Shown here in pieces: positions 1 through 11,108 of a stretch of DNA of 64,000 nt. Location of the stretch: NCBI GenBank assembly GCA_963082875.1, contig OY720103.1, positions 6,882,001 to 6,946,000 of the forward strand. The letters run 5' to 3'. The position numbers and the translations under genes are program-made. Below the pieces are notes generated by a model. That model was given only the letters and a program-made list of their open reading frames with translations. It made no database searches and had not been told where the DNA came from. Origin of the DNA: Corella eumyota (lineage: Eukaryota; Chordata; Ascidiacea; Phlebobranchia; Corellidae). Numbering within the stretch: position 1 is the first letter of the stretch; each line of letters begins with the position of its first letter.

Positions 1-1475
1 AATGAATTTGTTGCTTTGTTTTGGGTCTGCACAAACTGTCAGTAATCCTGTGTTTCTACAAAAATAATTTTTTTTTTCATTTATCCTTAAAGAGGAAATA
101 CTTTTCAATATTCTGAACATAGAGTAAAATGTGAATCCTAACCGAGATATGAGCGTAATTTTGCAATTTTGAGTATTTTTAGTTATACTTATCTGCCGTT
201 TGATGTCACTTAGCGTAGTTCTATGATTTTGTGTCTCAAAAACATAATTTTAAAACGGATTAAAGACGAGTTTTGAGCTGCGACATTTTATGACTAACTG
301 CCTTTGGCCTGCGAAATTTTTAACTAAACCACAAGAAGGCCCACGAATAATTTCAGAGGAATGCCTCATATAAATTAAAAAAAAAAATTTGAAAAAAGTA
401 CAATCTTTAAGTAAGTTTAAACTAATAATATCTATAAAACAATAGTCCAATTAAACTAATAACGCCTATAAAACAAGCAAATGGAAAAAATCTTACATAA
501 ACAACTTTAGATAATTTTCCTCTTTGTTATTAACTTCTTTTTCTAATTCCTTCCATTTTCTTAGAGATTCGGGTATCATCTGAGCATAGCAAAATTTGTC
601 ATAGGTATGACGTAGCCCTCTTGTTTGGCCTTTTGAACTACCTCGATTATTTGGTACTTCAAACTAAAAAAATTTTTCATAAATTCAAAATTTAGTTATT
701 TGCATGTAATAAGTACTGTAGTGCATCTTTTCAAAAATTTTATTTTAATTACATTTTTATTTATTTTAGGTTAATTTATTTTTAAAGGGAAGAGGACACC
801 TTTAGCCCTAAACATAGAGTAATATTGTTGCCTTACCCAGTCTAATGTTGCCCTTGGTAGTTTAAGATAGTAATAACTATTATAATTACCAGATTTTATT
901 TATAAAAAAGTTTTTGCCATCACGAGTTTACGATTAATAACATTTTACCCAAAGGAGCAGCATGGAAGCATTTATAATCAAGGCAATGACCTTATGTGGT
1001 AAAGCCAAGTGTACTACTCTATGTTTTTTAATCTAATATAAACTGAACATTTACCAAAAAAAAATAGCATGTATTTATTATTTTTATAGTATAAAATTAG
1101 AATCACTTGTACTTAATGGATCTTGAAAAATCTTAGGACCGTAAAGTACAAGAGAGAATTAGCAAAAAACTTTTAAATATCAGACAAAATCAGCTAAGAC
1201 CGTAAAATACAAGAGAAAGAATTAGCTAGACCACTAGTACAAGAGAAAATTAGGTAGGACTGTTAAGTACAAGAGGAAACTAGGCATTAATGTAAAGTAT
1301 GAGAAAGAACTACCTAGGGCCGCAAAGTATGATAGTTTTTCTGAGAACAGTAAAATACAAGTGATCATAAAATTGCTACCTGGTCTAGCAATAGAGTTTT
1401 TTTCTTGTTCTTTGCCAAATGTCTTGCTGCACAAAGACCTTCAACACCGGCACCAACAACAACTACATCATACAT
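1..1475 (-). CDS. pipox: Peroxisomal sarcosine oxidase-like protein, 5' part (exons 1-3, runs off the left edge)
   Basis: Flavin-dependent amine oxidase of the monomeric sarcosine oxidase family, which oxidises sarcosine or pipecolate in peroxisomes. Three exons can be read on the minus strand: 1475-1380, 663-497 and 55 to the window edge, together 106 codons in one frame with GT..AG borders. Exon 1 starts [13 protein letters not shown], an N-terminal FAD-binding Rossmann fingerprint (GxGxxG), and ends LLLDQ. Exon 2 starts [18 protein letters not shown], which matches the RGSSxGQSR segment of animal PIPOX as I recall it. Exon 3 starts NTGLLTV, matching the family's following TGLL strand. The phases agree (0, then 2). 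The rest of the enzyme, including the C-terminal substrate domain, lies beyond the window. Exon 2 appears to end in a stop if read through, but the ATG-TAAG there is a splice donor. Family resemblance is strong; substrate is inferred. Confidence 0.85.
810..1026. mobile_element. MITE-like element with terminal inverted repeats, in pipox intron 1
   Basis: The left end begins AAACATAGAGTA and the right end is its inverse, TACTCTATGTTT. The similarity continues inward, imperfectly (about 23 of 31 positions), through a TTGCCTTACC-like segment. The interior is 217 bp in all with no coding capacity. I see no clear target-site duplication. The end motif ACATAGAGTAA recurs alone near 117 and twice near 21,115-21,165, so it may belong to a dispersed family. 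Family not identified. Confidence 0.45.
1135..1340. repeat. Degenerate minisatellite, unit about 30 bp, in pipox intron 1
   Basis: About six diverged copies of a purine-rich unit of the form GACCGTAAAGTACAAGAGA followed by AATTAGC lie head to tail. The copies begin near 1137, 1197, 1230, 1258, 1289 and 1318. They differ at several positions each, so the array is old. It occupies the intron just downstream of exon 1 of the pipox-like gene and codes for nothing. Confidence 0.6.
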
Positions 1476-2515
1476 GTTTTAAGTATTTATTTTTTTTATG
1501 CTTTAATAAAACTTTTTATTAACAATGTCTAGTAAACATAAAAGAGAAGTAGCAAAAACTATTGATATCTGTTAACATTAAAAAACATTAATGCTATTTA
1601 ATTCGCCCTAACTATAAGTTATCTTTTTCAGCAACAATTAGGGTATATACTTTTTTAAGAATACCATTTAAATAAGCGTGATTTAAAAACAACTTTCTGA
1701 TGGCTGCATTTGGCGGCAATAACAATAATAATAAAGGACAACAAAAATATATATATACATTAATCTTATTTATTTGTAAGAATTTTTAAAAGATTATTTA
1801 ACATAAAAATGGTTAGATTTCCGGTTTCCCATAATCTAATATTATAATAATATACAATCTGACTATCCACCTGACTATATGTTTTTTAAATATATCTTTT
1901 AATTAGTTTAATCAATGTACAAAACACAAAAAGGATATAAAAATTTTGTCCTTTTCGCATTCAGCAATTTTTTTATGAACGCTTTTAAATCTGGCCTCGG
2001 TATTTCGCACACCCATAACTTTCCACATTCCGTATTTCAGTACTACCCGAACAAAATAACCGAACCATTGAACCATGACTGAATTTAACCCACAAACATC
2101 TAACAATAAAGACAACTTTACCTGACAATAATTCAACTTGGCAGTCTGATGACAACTCAATTTAATGATTTACAGACTGACAGACTCTTTTCTGCTTTTA
2201 CCCAAAAACAAAACCAGTCTGCAAACTAGCAACTGACAACTTAACCGAACATTAATTCTCCCTGGCATCCTGGCTGCATACAGAAAGAGGTTAGAACTAT
2301 TTTTGATTTGTTGTCAGGTCTAGCTTTCTAGGTTGTTGTTAAGATTTAGTATGATATGCCAATATTTATAATAATTATTTGTTTTAACACTTTCCTTTAA
2401 AACTAAAAAAAACATTGTAAACATTAGTAAATCCAACCAGAATCTTAGGCCTGACAATTTTCAAAGACTAACATAAGAAAGCACTTCGGCAAAGACTAAC
2501 ATAAGAAATAATAAT
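1476..2515. other. Upstream region of the pipox-like gene, no gene seen
   Basis: This kilobase lies 5' of the minus-strand pipox-like start and should hold its promoter, but no motif stands out. The stretch near 1,960-2,160 is a little richer in GC and is open for about 80 codons on the minus strand. Its translation has no recognisable domain and no splice structure, so I do not call a gene. Confidence 0.5.
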
Positions 2516-2790
2516 ATTCGTGAAAATGCAGAATTTGAGAAAATAGAAAATGAAGGAACAGAAAATGAAAAACCGAAAAATGAAGAAACCAGAAAATAAA
2601 AAAAATAAAATAAAGGAAACGGAAAATAAGAGAACGAAAAATAAAGAAACCGATAAATAAAGGTACGAAAAATAAAGAAAACAGAAAAAAGAACACAAAA
2701 TGAAAAAAAACGAAAATAAAGGAACGAAAAATGAAGGAACTAAAAAATGAGGGAACAAAAATTTAAAAAAAGTAAATAAAGAAAAGGCGG
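2516..2790. repeat. Purine-rich simple repeat (GGAA/GAAAAT type)
   Basis: An irregular run of short blocks such as GAAAATGAAGGAAC, CGAAAATAAAG and GAACGAAAAATGAAGG covers about 275 bp with almost no pyrimidine on the plus strand beyond scattered T and C. The blocks are 12-16 bp and poorly phased. On the complementary strand it reads as TTCCTCATTTT-like blocks that resemble the edge of the pyrimidine minisatellite at 14.28-14.97 kb. The open frames across it are Phe/Ser-rich low-complexity artefacts. Confidence 0.7.
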
Positions 2791-3827
2791 TTCTTTAAAG
2801 GGCCTGCAACATGCGAAATTAACATTTTTTTATTAATAGTTTAATTAGGAAAAATTTTAAAAAATACCAAAAAAGTATTTGATGACGTATTTTATCGAAA
2901 ATTTAACGCTGAACTTAGCATAGCGCAAAATCATGCAATGGCTGTTGTGACGTGTCTGCGAATTCCTGACTACAATATAAATGGTGTACTAATTGCAAAA
3001 AAGTTAATGATTTTGTTATTTAAACTAAAAAAACAGTACGAAGTTTTAGTATTTAGGCAAATATGATCATTGGGCAAACTAACATTGTTTTTATCAGTAA
3101 AACATGTTTTTAAAAACTTCGGTTAAGTCACGTTGCTTAAGCCTTTAAATTTTATTTTATTTATGCTATACAAAATAGATTATAGTGTATATACATCTCA
3201 AAAGTACAAACAAAAAATATTGCGTTATTTTACTGTTAGATATCATTTTATGCACTGGTGGTAAATCAAATTATAAAAAGTGTAAATATGATGGTAAATT
3301 AATATATTAATAAAGGTATATAAAATTTTGTGTTTTTGGAATTAGATTTTTGATTTTATGTCACGTGACTGGTTACGTAATTTAATTTTTTAATAAAGGA
3401 AACTTAAGCTCTAAGCTGTTTCCTGCTTCTATGTTAAAGCGTATGGAATAAAACAAAACGGCGCATATGGAGATTGTACAATTTAGTTATACGCCTATAA
3501 TAAAAAAGTAATATATAGTGAAAGGTATTAAAAAACTAGGGTAACTGTGCCATTGTACTTAAATAACAGTTTAGTTGATTATTAACAATAAGTCATTACA
3601 ATAAAATTTAATCTATAAAAAAGTATAGGTAATAGAGGATATATTCTTATAAGAAAGTGTCTATGGTGATAACGCGATTTAAGCTATCTGTAAACACCAG
3701 GTTCAAAAGCGAACAGTGGTTTTGCATTGGTGCTTAAACGCAAACAACTTTTTTTAAATGGATACGTTAAAACCACTTCTATGTATTTTAAATTAGGTTT
3801 TTATGTTTTTAGGTCATTAGTAAAACC
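2791..3827. other. Intergenic, presumed promoter side of the JmjC gene
   Basis: AT-rich DNA with no coding exon found on either strand. It contains two palindromic factor-binding motifs (3360-3380). A pyrimidine-tract acceptor ending in AG at 3811-3812 lies 15 bases before the ATG of the next gene. That AG could receive a 5'-untranslated exon or, in a phylum that trans-splices, a spliced leader. Confidence 0.5.
3360..3380. promoter_or_regulatory. Candidate E-box/CLEAR palindrome GTCACGTGAC next to TTACGTAA
   Basis: GTCACGTGAC at 3360-3369 is a perfect palindrome equal to the CLEAR consensus bound by MiT/TFE-type bHLH factors. Three bases on, TTACGTAA (3373-3380) is a second palindrome of the PAR-bZIP type. 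They lie about 450 bp upstream of the JmjC gene's ATG. The motifs are seen directly; any regulatory role is inference. Confidence 0.35.
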
Positions 3828-6531
3828 ATGTTTATTTTGCTGTTTGTAACGTTAACATTATCAACTTGTTTTGCTGAACCGATCGGGCACATGCAACCAC
3901 TTGGTTCCCACGCAAAGCCAACCATTTTACAACCAGTTTATGACGTTCCAGACCCAATTAAGTTTTTTGATGATTATGTTAGGCAGGGAAAGCCGTTGTT
4001 AATGAGAGATGCCGCAAAAAAATTTCCTAGTTATGAAAACTGGAAAAGTGATTTTTACCTAAAGTAAGTTACAATTTGTTTTACGTATTTTTTATTGTAA
4101 TGCTTTGTTAATGTTTTTAATAAATTAAAGCGTTTCTTTTAGTAAACCAGTTAAATAAGTAAGTAATTTGTTTGTAACAGTGTAAGATCAGTTAATCTCA
4201 TTCTGTAAGGTTCGTTAAAACCTATTCCTTGTATTAGCATTGAAATAATTTTTATTTTAAACTTTAGCTTAGAAAAAATAAATAAAGGTTAGTTTTGGTC
4301 TATTTTGTTTGTATAGGAGGTAATGGTTAAATTGGTTAATCTTACAGTAAAAAATTACTCTTATAATTTATTATTTTAAACAAAAATTAATTTTATCATA
4401 TAACAGAAAAACCTATGGAGATTGGATAATTGATGCTGAAGAAGGTAAAAAAGAAAACAGAAGTTTTGGGTTGCAGTCAATGCGCTTTGGTCAATTTATT
4501 GATGTTTATAAACATGAAGAAATATATCTTGTCGAAGATATTCTGCCTCCAAACCCAATGACAGGTTGAAATTTTGTGTAAACGAAAGAGCAAAATTAGT
4601 TTCGACGTTGTGTTTTTATAAGGCTATTCTCATTACACGATTATTAAACTGGAAAATCATCAATTAAAAATATGTTATAAATTTGCATTAAATAATAAAA
4701 AAAACTATTTTTTAACTTATTTTATGCTTATTATTTATGAACATGACATAACAATATAATCTTGTTGCTGAACTAATTTATTTTTTTGTTTTTAATCACC
4801 TAAAATAAATAAATAATGTTACCTTTTTTAGAGGAAGTTTATTTACCGAAAGCTTTGCTAGGAGGTGGAATAACTGATTATATTTCAACAATGATTATGT
4901 GGTTTTCGTCTGGTGGAACCAAATCCTTGCTTCACAACGATGGATTTGAGAACCTTAATTGTCTTTACGATGGTACTAAAGATATTGTTCTTATAGACAA
5001 GGTATGCAAAAATTTAGCCGATATGTTTCAATTAAAATAAATCATTTTTCCGCTTGGCTTGTCACCAGATGTCATGGTCAGTATACCATTTATAAGAAAA
5101 AAAAGTGCTTTTTTGTCGTTATTTAGAGCTCGCACACGCAAATATTTTAAAACTACAAAAAATAATTATGGAAAGTTTGCAAATAGGTTGATTTTTTTAA
5201 ATCCGACACTATAAGCATGGCTTTAGATTGCCGTTTGTATTACTTTTATAATTTAATTTGATTTATTACACCAGGCACTGTATAAATATTTTTAGATCCA
5301 TATAGATAATGGAATTATAGACGTTCCCGAGGAAGGTTACAGTGAAGTTGATGTCGAAAAGGTCGACCTTATTAAATACCCCAGTATAAGTAAAATCCCA
5401 TGGTACAAAGTTAGCATGGAGGCAGGAGATTGCATGTACATTCCATATCAGTAAGTTGTTTTAAACGTAAAACTTTTTAAAAAACGACATTGTATAGCAA
5501 GTACCCTTCGTTAACGCATAAAAATTAAAAGTATTTTTATTAGGGATGGTATTAATACAATTTTATGCTTTCTTAATCCCCAGAAAAGGCACAACAACTC
5601 ACACCGAGCTCTATATTTACTTTTTTGCGTAATCGGTATTTTTTTAATTGCGGGTAAAAAAAAGTTTCGCAAAAATAACAAAATCGTTTTAACTTTATAG
5701 ATGGTATCACCAAATTAATTCCAAAGGAAGCAGAAATCTTGCAATTAATGTGTGGTGGAATAAGATATTGGATCTTCCATACAGAACCCAATGTGAACGC
5801 AATATAAATAAAATTGGTGATTACCAGAACGTTACAAACGTGGTTATAGCAAACCGAACAACAACAAGAAGGTTAGTTAAATTGTTGTTTAAAATTATTT
5901 TCAATAAATAAGTTTGATTTTACTATATTCTTTTAAATTTGCTATTTAGTTTGAGCCATTTAATACTTTAAATATTTTGTCCTGCAGCAATTAGGTTGCT
6001 TTATTAAGTTATCAAATTATGTTAGGTCAACACTGTTCGAGGCCTTTTCAGAAGGAAATGACACAGCAACACGAAAGGATTTCAAATACATTTTTATCTT
6101 GTATTTTGACCCAATTGATCAAAAAGCAACTAAAAAACATTTAAAGGTGAGATTAAGATTTTTTAAATTTTTTTTACAATATAATTATTTTTCTTTGATA
6201 CAGTTCAAATAATTATGTAATTAAAAAAACGTAACGAAATAAGGTTTTTAGACATTTATTACGATGGATACATTAACTGATCACTTAAATTGAACACATC
6301 CCGGCCTGCTACAGCATGATTTGCAATGATAATTTAAAATTATTTTTTAATTTTTAGGAGCTTGATACGTTCTTTGATAAATTAGACGCAAATAACAACA
6401 ACTTATTGGAGATAAGCGAAGTTTTTACTGCGCCACGGTCAATTATTACTAAAGGCTTTATGAATATGAAACATCGAATTATTGATACAAATCCTTACAC
6501 ACAAAAAATTCGTAATAAAGACGAATTGTGA
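3828..6531 (+). CDS. ER-luminal JmjC (cupin-8) oxygenase with EF-hand and KDEL
   Basis: Predicted Fe(II)/2-oxoglutarate-dependent hydroxylase. Seven exons: 3828-4063, 4407-4564, 4832-5001, 5296-5450, 5701-5871, 6026-6146 and 6358-6531. They join in frame with GT..AG borders to give 394 residues. Residues 1-16 (MFILLFVTLTLSTCFA) form a signal peptide. The JmjC domain spans roughly residues 35-300. Its metal triad is visible as H166-N-D168 in SLLHNDGFENL and H243 in WYHQINS. The segment GTKDIVLIDK after the first pair fits the usual strand carrying the 2-oxoglutarate contact. An EF-hand loop lies at 347-358 (DANNNNLLEISE), with acidic or Asn ligands at 1, 3 and 5, a hydrophobic 8 and Glu at 12. 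The last four residues are KDEL. It resembles JMJD5/JMJD8-type small JmjC proteins rather than histone demethylases with PHD domains. The substrate is unknown. No AATAAA is seen until about 6,951. Confidence 0.9.
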
Positions 6532-7459
6532 ATATTGTTAACTGATTTTAATTATTTAAAACCGTAAGATAAGAAAATCACTGACAGAGCATGTGACTGT
6601 TTAAAACATGAAAAATGTTAAAAGATTATTTGCAATACCTTTTAAATGTAAATGTTAATACAGTAAACAGTATAACATTATAAGTAAGATAAATTTAAAA
6701 TAACTTATAAATTTGTATGTAGTCAACTAATTTTATAACTAAGAAATGTGTTGAAAAAATACCATTTTATAAATAATTTATTTTGAATTACTTAAGTTTT
6801 GTTAAAATATTTTTTACCAAGAACATTTTTTTAAGGCATCTACATGATAAATGGGAAAATTGGAATTTTACTATAAAAATATGATGGTTTGCACAGATGG
6901 CGTGGTATACTAATTTAAACCTTTTAGTTAAGAAGCGATCTATAGATAAAAATAAATAAATAAAATACATTTTAAATGTATGGAATTTTAATAAAACGGA
7001 TTTATTCAAACAGATTTGACATGTTTTAAATCCTGAATATAGTTTTGCCAATTTCTTCCATCGTATTATTGAAATATTTAGTGTTTATCTATTTATTTTC
7101 TTTTATTAATGCGGGGAAAACCGAAATAATATAGTTTATAAGTTTCTTTTAATATAAATGTAAAATTTTAAATGCGTCATATTGTTTTCGTTAAATTATT
7201 TAAAATCTAAGTGGTGTAGTTGAAAAAAGAAATGTCAAGCTTGCGCATAAATCACCAAATTATAATTAATTAAAGTGCCCTGTGGCTATTTTTTTGGTAA
7301 ACAATATTTTTAGCCTGTTAAAATTTATGCCGTTGCGTAAATGCTAATGGTAATTTTTTTGTTTTTAAAACTACAGTTATACTTTTCAACCATTTAATAC
7401 TTTTTATCAGAAGCCGAAACGTTAAAAAAATTATTATAGCAGACAGAACAGCGTCCGGA
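6532..7459. other. Intergenic, 3' region of the JmjC gene
   Basis: AT-rich sequence without a supportable gene. An AATAAATAAATAAA run near 6,951 may serve polyadenylation of the upstream gene. Before the next ATG (7460) there are AG acceptors at the ends of TTTTTATCAG (about 7,410) and TTATTATAG (about 7,439). Either may be used for cis- or trans-splicing. An 87-codon open frame on the minus strand here looks random. Confidence 0.5.
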
Positions 7460-9307
7460 ATGAATAAATTTAATATTATTTTTTGTGCCTTAATATTAAA
7501 TTTAACAAAAGGTAAGTTTTATATTTTTCATTATGTTAAGAAACTATTTAAAACAATGTATTATATATAAATTTTTTTAATAAAATATTTATTTGCATTT
7601 TTAGTGTTTTTTTTTCTTAAAATGGAACAAATGACTTAGTTGTATAAACATAAAATAAATTTTGTTTCCTCGAATTTTCTCGTTTGTAATATAATTTTTG
7701 TTTATTCTAAATGTAAAACGGTGGATTTAACGGCGTAAATTATATATAAAATTTTATTGCACAAAAACACAACAAAATAATTTTTTTAGCATGTCATAAC
7801 GGGGTTCATACTGGCGGTTTTACCGTAGTTGGAATTACTGGCCAAGGTATAGGAGGTTTAGGAGGAGGCCAAGGAGGATTTGGAGGTGGGGAAACAGCAT
7901 TTTCGATATCTATGATTTTACAAGGTCATGGGGTTAATCAAACTGTGACAAGTTGCGTAACGTCAAAGGTTATACAATTATATTATTTATTTTCCAGTTT
8001 ATTATCATTCTTTAACCACGCAAGTTTTTTCCCAGCGTTATGATAAAGTGGTAATAGTGATGACTTAACCACATAATACCTTAACTGACTAATTGTGGCG
8101 GTGCCTTAAAGTAATACGCTTTAAACAGTTTAAACTATTAGAGTTTAAAGCCGTCGTTTACAGAGATTTTAAACACTTTGCAACAATACACAAAATTAAA
8201 TAAAAATGCAAAACTTATGACCTTAGTGTTATTAAAAAATATACATTTATGTTTAAAGAAGCAAGTAATTTCGACTTACACAAAAATTTTTATTTAAATA
8301 TATTTTGTTATTACAGATTGGTTTGTTCGTTGAGCCAACGCTCAATTTTCCCGGTGGAGGCATATTTAATAATATACTTAGACCTGATCCCAGTGCCGAT
8401 TTAAGAAGTGGTGTTTCTGATGAAATAATTTCCCAAACCAATGGGACTAAATTAGATGATCTTTTATCAGAATGTAACACTTTTATGCAGCTATGTGAGG
8501 CTGTAAAAGTAAAGTCTTTTTTCGTTTTCGTTAAAAAAATAAAGGTATGATTAGGTAAATATCTAAAACAATAAATGGTAATTTTTTATTTAGGAATGCC
8601 TAGGATCCGATATACTTAATAGTGAATTGGGAAAGAATATTCTTAAAGACACGACAACAACAACCACAACAACTACGACAACAACAACTACGACTACCAC
8701 TACTCCCACAACGACAACCAAAAAACCTTTTATTCCACCTTTTATTTTTCCGACGTGCTCAAAAAACAGTTGCAAGGGAATTTGTAAAATAATAAACAGC
8801 TCAAGGTGAGTTTAATTCATTTTTTAGTTGTTTTGACTATAAAAATATTTTTAACGTATCGGTTTTAAATTATACATATACTTAAACACAACGTTGGCAC
8901 AATGTAGTAGTTTTACAGTTAGACTTACTATATAACTTTTTAGGCTTTTTTACTTTTATGCTGTTGGTCACGTAAGAAAAGTGCTAAAACAATATAAATT
9001 TTAGCTAATTCAAAAACTTATCTCAAAATGGCCACTATAATTACAAATTAGCGAAACTAGTCATGTTTACTCGATGTTTATGCTATAAAGTTTAAAATCA
9101 AATTTTTGTCTATAGGCATTATAGTTCTTTGACGCTAAACATTTTTTGCTAGTAAGTAAAAACAAAAGATACACATGTGCGACCTACTAGTTTTTACCGG
9201 ATAAGCCATTTATGTATTGACATTTTTTTGTTATTACATTAATAAAAATAAAATACGAATAATTTTTTAGATGTTTCAAAGGACCATTTGGATTTCCGTT
9301 TTTCTAA
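7460..9307 (+). CDS. Small secreted protein, Gly-rich, Thr-rich and Cys-containing; family unknown
   Basis: Five exons join in frame: 7460-7511, 7790-7968, 8317-8508, 8594-8805 and 9271-9307, giving 223 residues. The N-terminus MNKFNIIFCALILNLTKA reads as a signal peptide with cleavage before CHNG. A Gly-rich stretch (GQGIGGLGGGQGGFGGG) follows. Next comes a neutral middle with paired Cys (ECNTF, QLCEAVK, ECLGS). After it is a mucin-like tract of 18 Thr at 161-178, a Pro and four more Thr, using all four Thr codons. The tail is Cys-rich (TCSKNSCKGICK, then RCFKG) and ends FPFF. O-glycosylation of the Thr tract is likely. Exon 3 may instead end at 8544, adding 12 codons in frame. AATAAA at 9463-9468 is a plausible poly(A) signal. 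I do not recognise the family. The opposite strand is open across the Thr codons only as a poly-Val shadow. Confidence 0.75.
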
Positions 9308-9829
9308 AAACCATGCAATTGTGTTTTTTGTATTTGTTCTCTATGCTGGAAGCCTTTACCAAATCAAATTTTCGGACAAATACAAACAATACAACAACAA
9401 TCTATACCAAAGTGCTTTTTACCAAATATGTTACATATCGCACTATCATATCAATTTGTTATAATAAAAAGAGCAACATTTAACAAGATTTTAAAAAAAG
9501 TTTTAACCAACAGTATAATTTTTTATTAATTTATATTCAATATTTTTAACTAATTTTTTGTATTTAAAATTGTATTTTAAAAAATATCTTTAAAAATATT
9601 AAAAAAATATTTGACGAAATAAATAATACGTTTTTTTTTGAAAATGACTATTTTTAAACTAGTGTATTGTATTATTAAAAATATCCTAAAAGAAGAATAT
9701 CTTATTTGTTTTTTGTACCCTTAAAGTAATAAAATATTTACAACTAATTATATGAGTCAAACACTTGACTTTACTACATTGATCGATCACGATTTTTAGT
9801 AGAAAATGTTACTGACGACAGATTATTTA

Positions 9830-9930
9830 TTGGTCAATTATATTCAATAACTCCTTAAAAAGTCAAAATCAACTTTTTGGGTCGAGGCAACTGATGCTAC
9901 TTTATTTTAGGCTCTATTATTAATTTTTAA
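9830..9930 (+). repeat. Diverged dispersed copy of part of the tRNA-array unit
   Basis: The stretch reads ACAGATTATTTATTGGTCAATTA and so on to GGGTCGAGGCAACTGATGCTACTTT. It matches, with many changes and small gaps, the interval 180-330 bp downstream of each tRNA-Gln in the array (GCAGAATAATTATCGGGCAA to GGGTTGAAGTAACTGATGTTACTC). It lies more than 11 kb outside the array, so this interval is probably an older dispersed repeat that was captured into the unit. Family not identified. Confidence 0.5.
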
Positions 9931-11033
9931 ACATCAACGTTAAATAAATTCATAAATAACAACATAATTAAAGTCTGTATCAGCTTAAAAATGTATATTA
10001 CGGCTTTTACATTATTTAAAACTGTAGAAAATAACGTCAAAAAAATAAAATTATAAATATATTTTATGTCTTAAGTCTCTGTATATTACTCCTAGGGTTT
10101 AAGACCTGTCAGATATAATCAAAAATATCAAGTAGAATCAACTTCTATTTATTAGTCAAACACGTTCATGAAATAATCGTACGATAAGCTATATTGCACA
10201 TACGAAAAAAAGGGTTAGTTCACATAAAATACAAGAACGTCTACGTTACATACATAAAAATCAACATTATTACGACTACACACAATTTTTTTTTAAATAT
10301 CTATTACATTCTTATTATTATTATATTTGACTGCTAACTAAATTTACAGAAAAACTTAAACGTGCTAACTGTAGAAAATAATATTAAGCGGGAAAAAATC
10401 ACGGAAAACGAATAACTGTCAGTTCACAGTTTTGTTTTAAAAAGGGTTTTACACTATTAACCTATATCCTTTTAATTTTATAAAATAATATGGTCCAACT
10501 AAACAGGAAGTTAAACGCAGTTTACACTGGCTTTACATAAGAAATAGCGACAAATTTACAAGGGCAAACGAAAATACATAATTGATCTATGTTCGATATA
10601 AAAATGAATAAATTTAGAGTGTCCAACTGCTTTATTTAGACTGGTAATTTTTATGTACCCTTTATAACTTGTATATACGTATATATATTTAAATAAGGTA
10701 TTTTTTTATTAATTAGTCTTTTGTACGGCGAGTTTGTACTCTTTCAGTTCGTCGAACGCAAGTTATTATAGCGCCTGTGAAAAGGGGTTTCTTACGCTTA
10801 TCTTTTGTTTATTATCAGGTAATTATGGTTGATAATGTTCTGTTATTAGTACTCCACTAGCCAACGCTTTATTTTATTGTCCAAGGCCGACAAGTCAACG
10901 GGTTTTCTTATCGTTCTAAAATTGATGGAAATGCGAAGCACAAAACAAGCGGTTTTAAACGGGTTTACAATCTTATTTATTGTTTTACTAAAAAGAATAA
11001 ATTTATAAAAAGCCAATACAGGTATTATTGTAT

Positions 11034-11108
11034 TAAAAAACATCTAACCGACTTTATGACTTAACGCGGATATATTATTAAAAACATCTAACCGACTAAA
11101 TGACTTAA
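11034..11108. repeat. Short direct repeat, about 29 bp, two copies 44 bp apart
   Basis: AAAAACATCTAACCGACT followed by TTATGACTTAA recurs 44 bp later with two changes, as AAAAACATCTAACCGACT plus AAATGACTTAA. It is a local duplication with no visible function, 460 bp left of the MULE-like coding remains. Confidence 0.7.

Noticed and set aside
1912-2160. Minus-strand open frame of 82 codons
   Set aside because: No motif, no splice context and no family resemblance; length is not unusual in this composition.
2468-2758. Minus-strand Phe-rich open frames that look like membrane segments
   Set aside because: They come from the purine-rich simple repeat; overlapping frames are equally open and low in complexity.
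8590-8775. Minus-strand open frame with a poly-Val run
   Set aside because: It is the antisense shadow of the Thr tract in the secreted-protein gene.
10846-11043. Minus-strand open frame of 65 codons
   Set aside because: Some protein-like stretches, but no domain, no convincing start context and no neighbouring exons.
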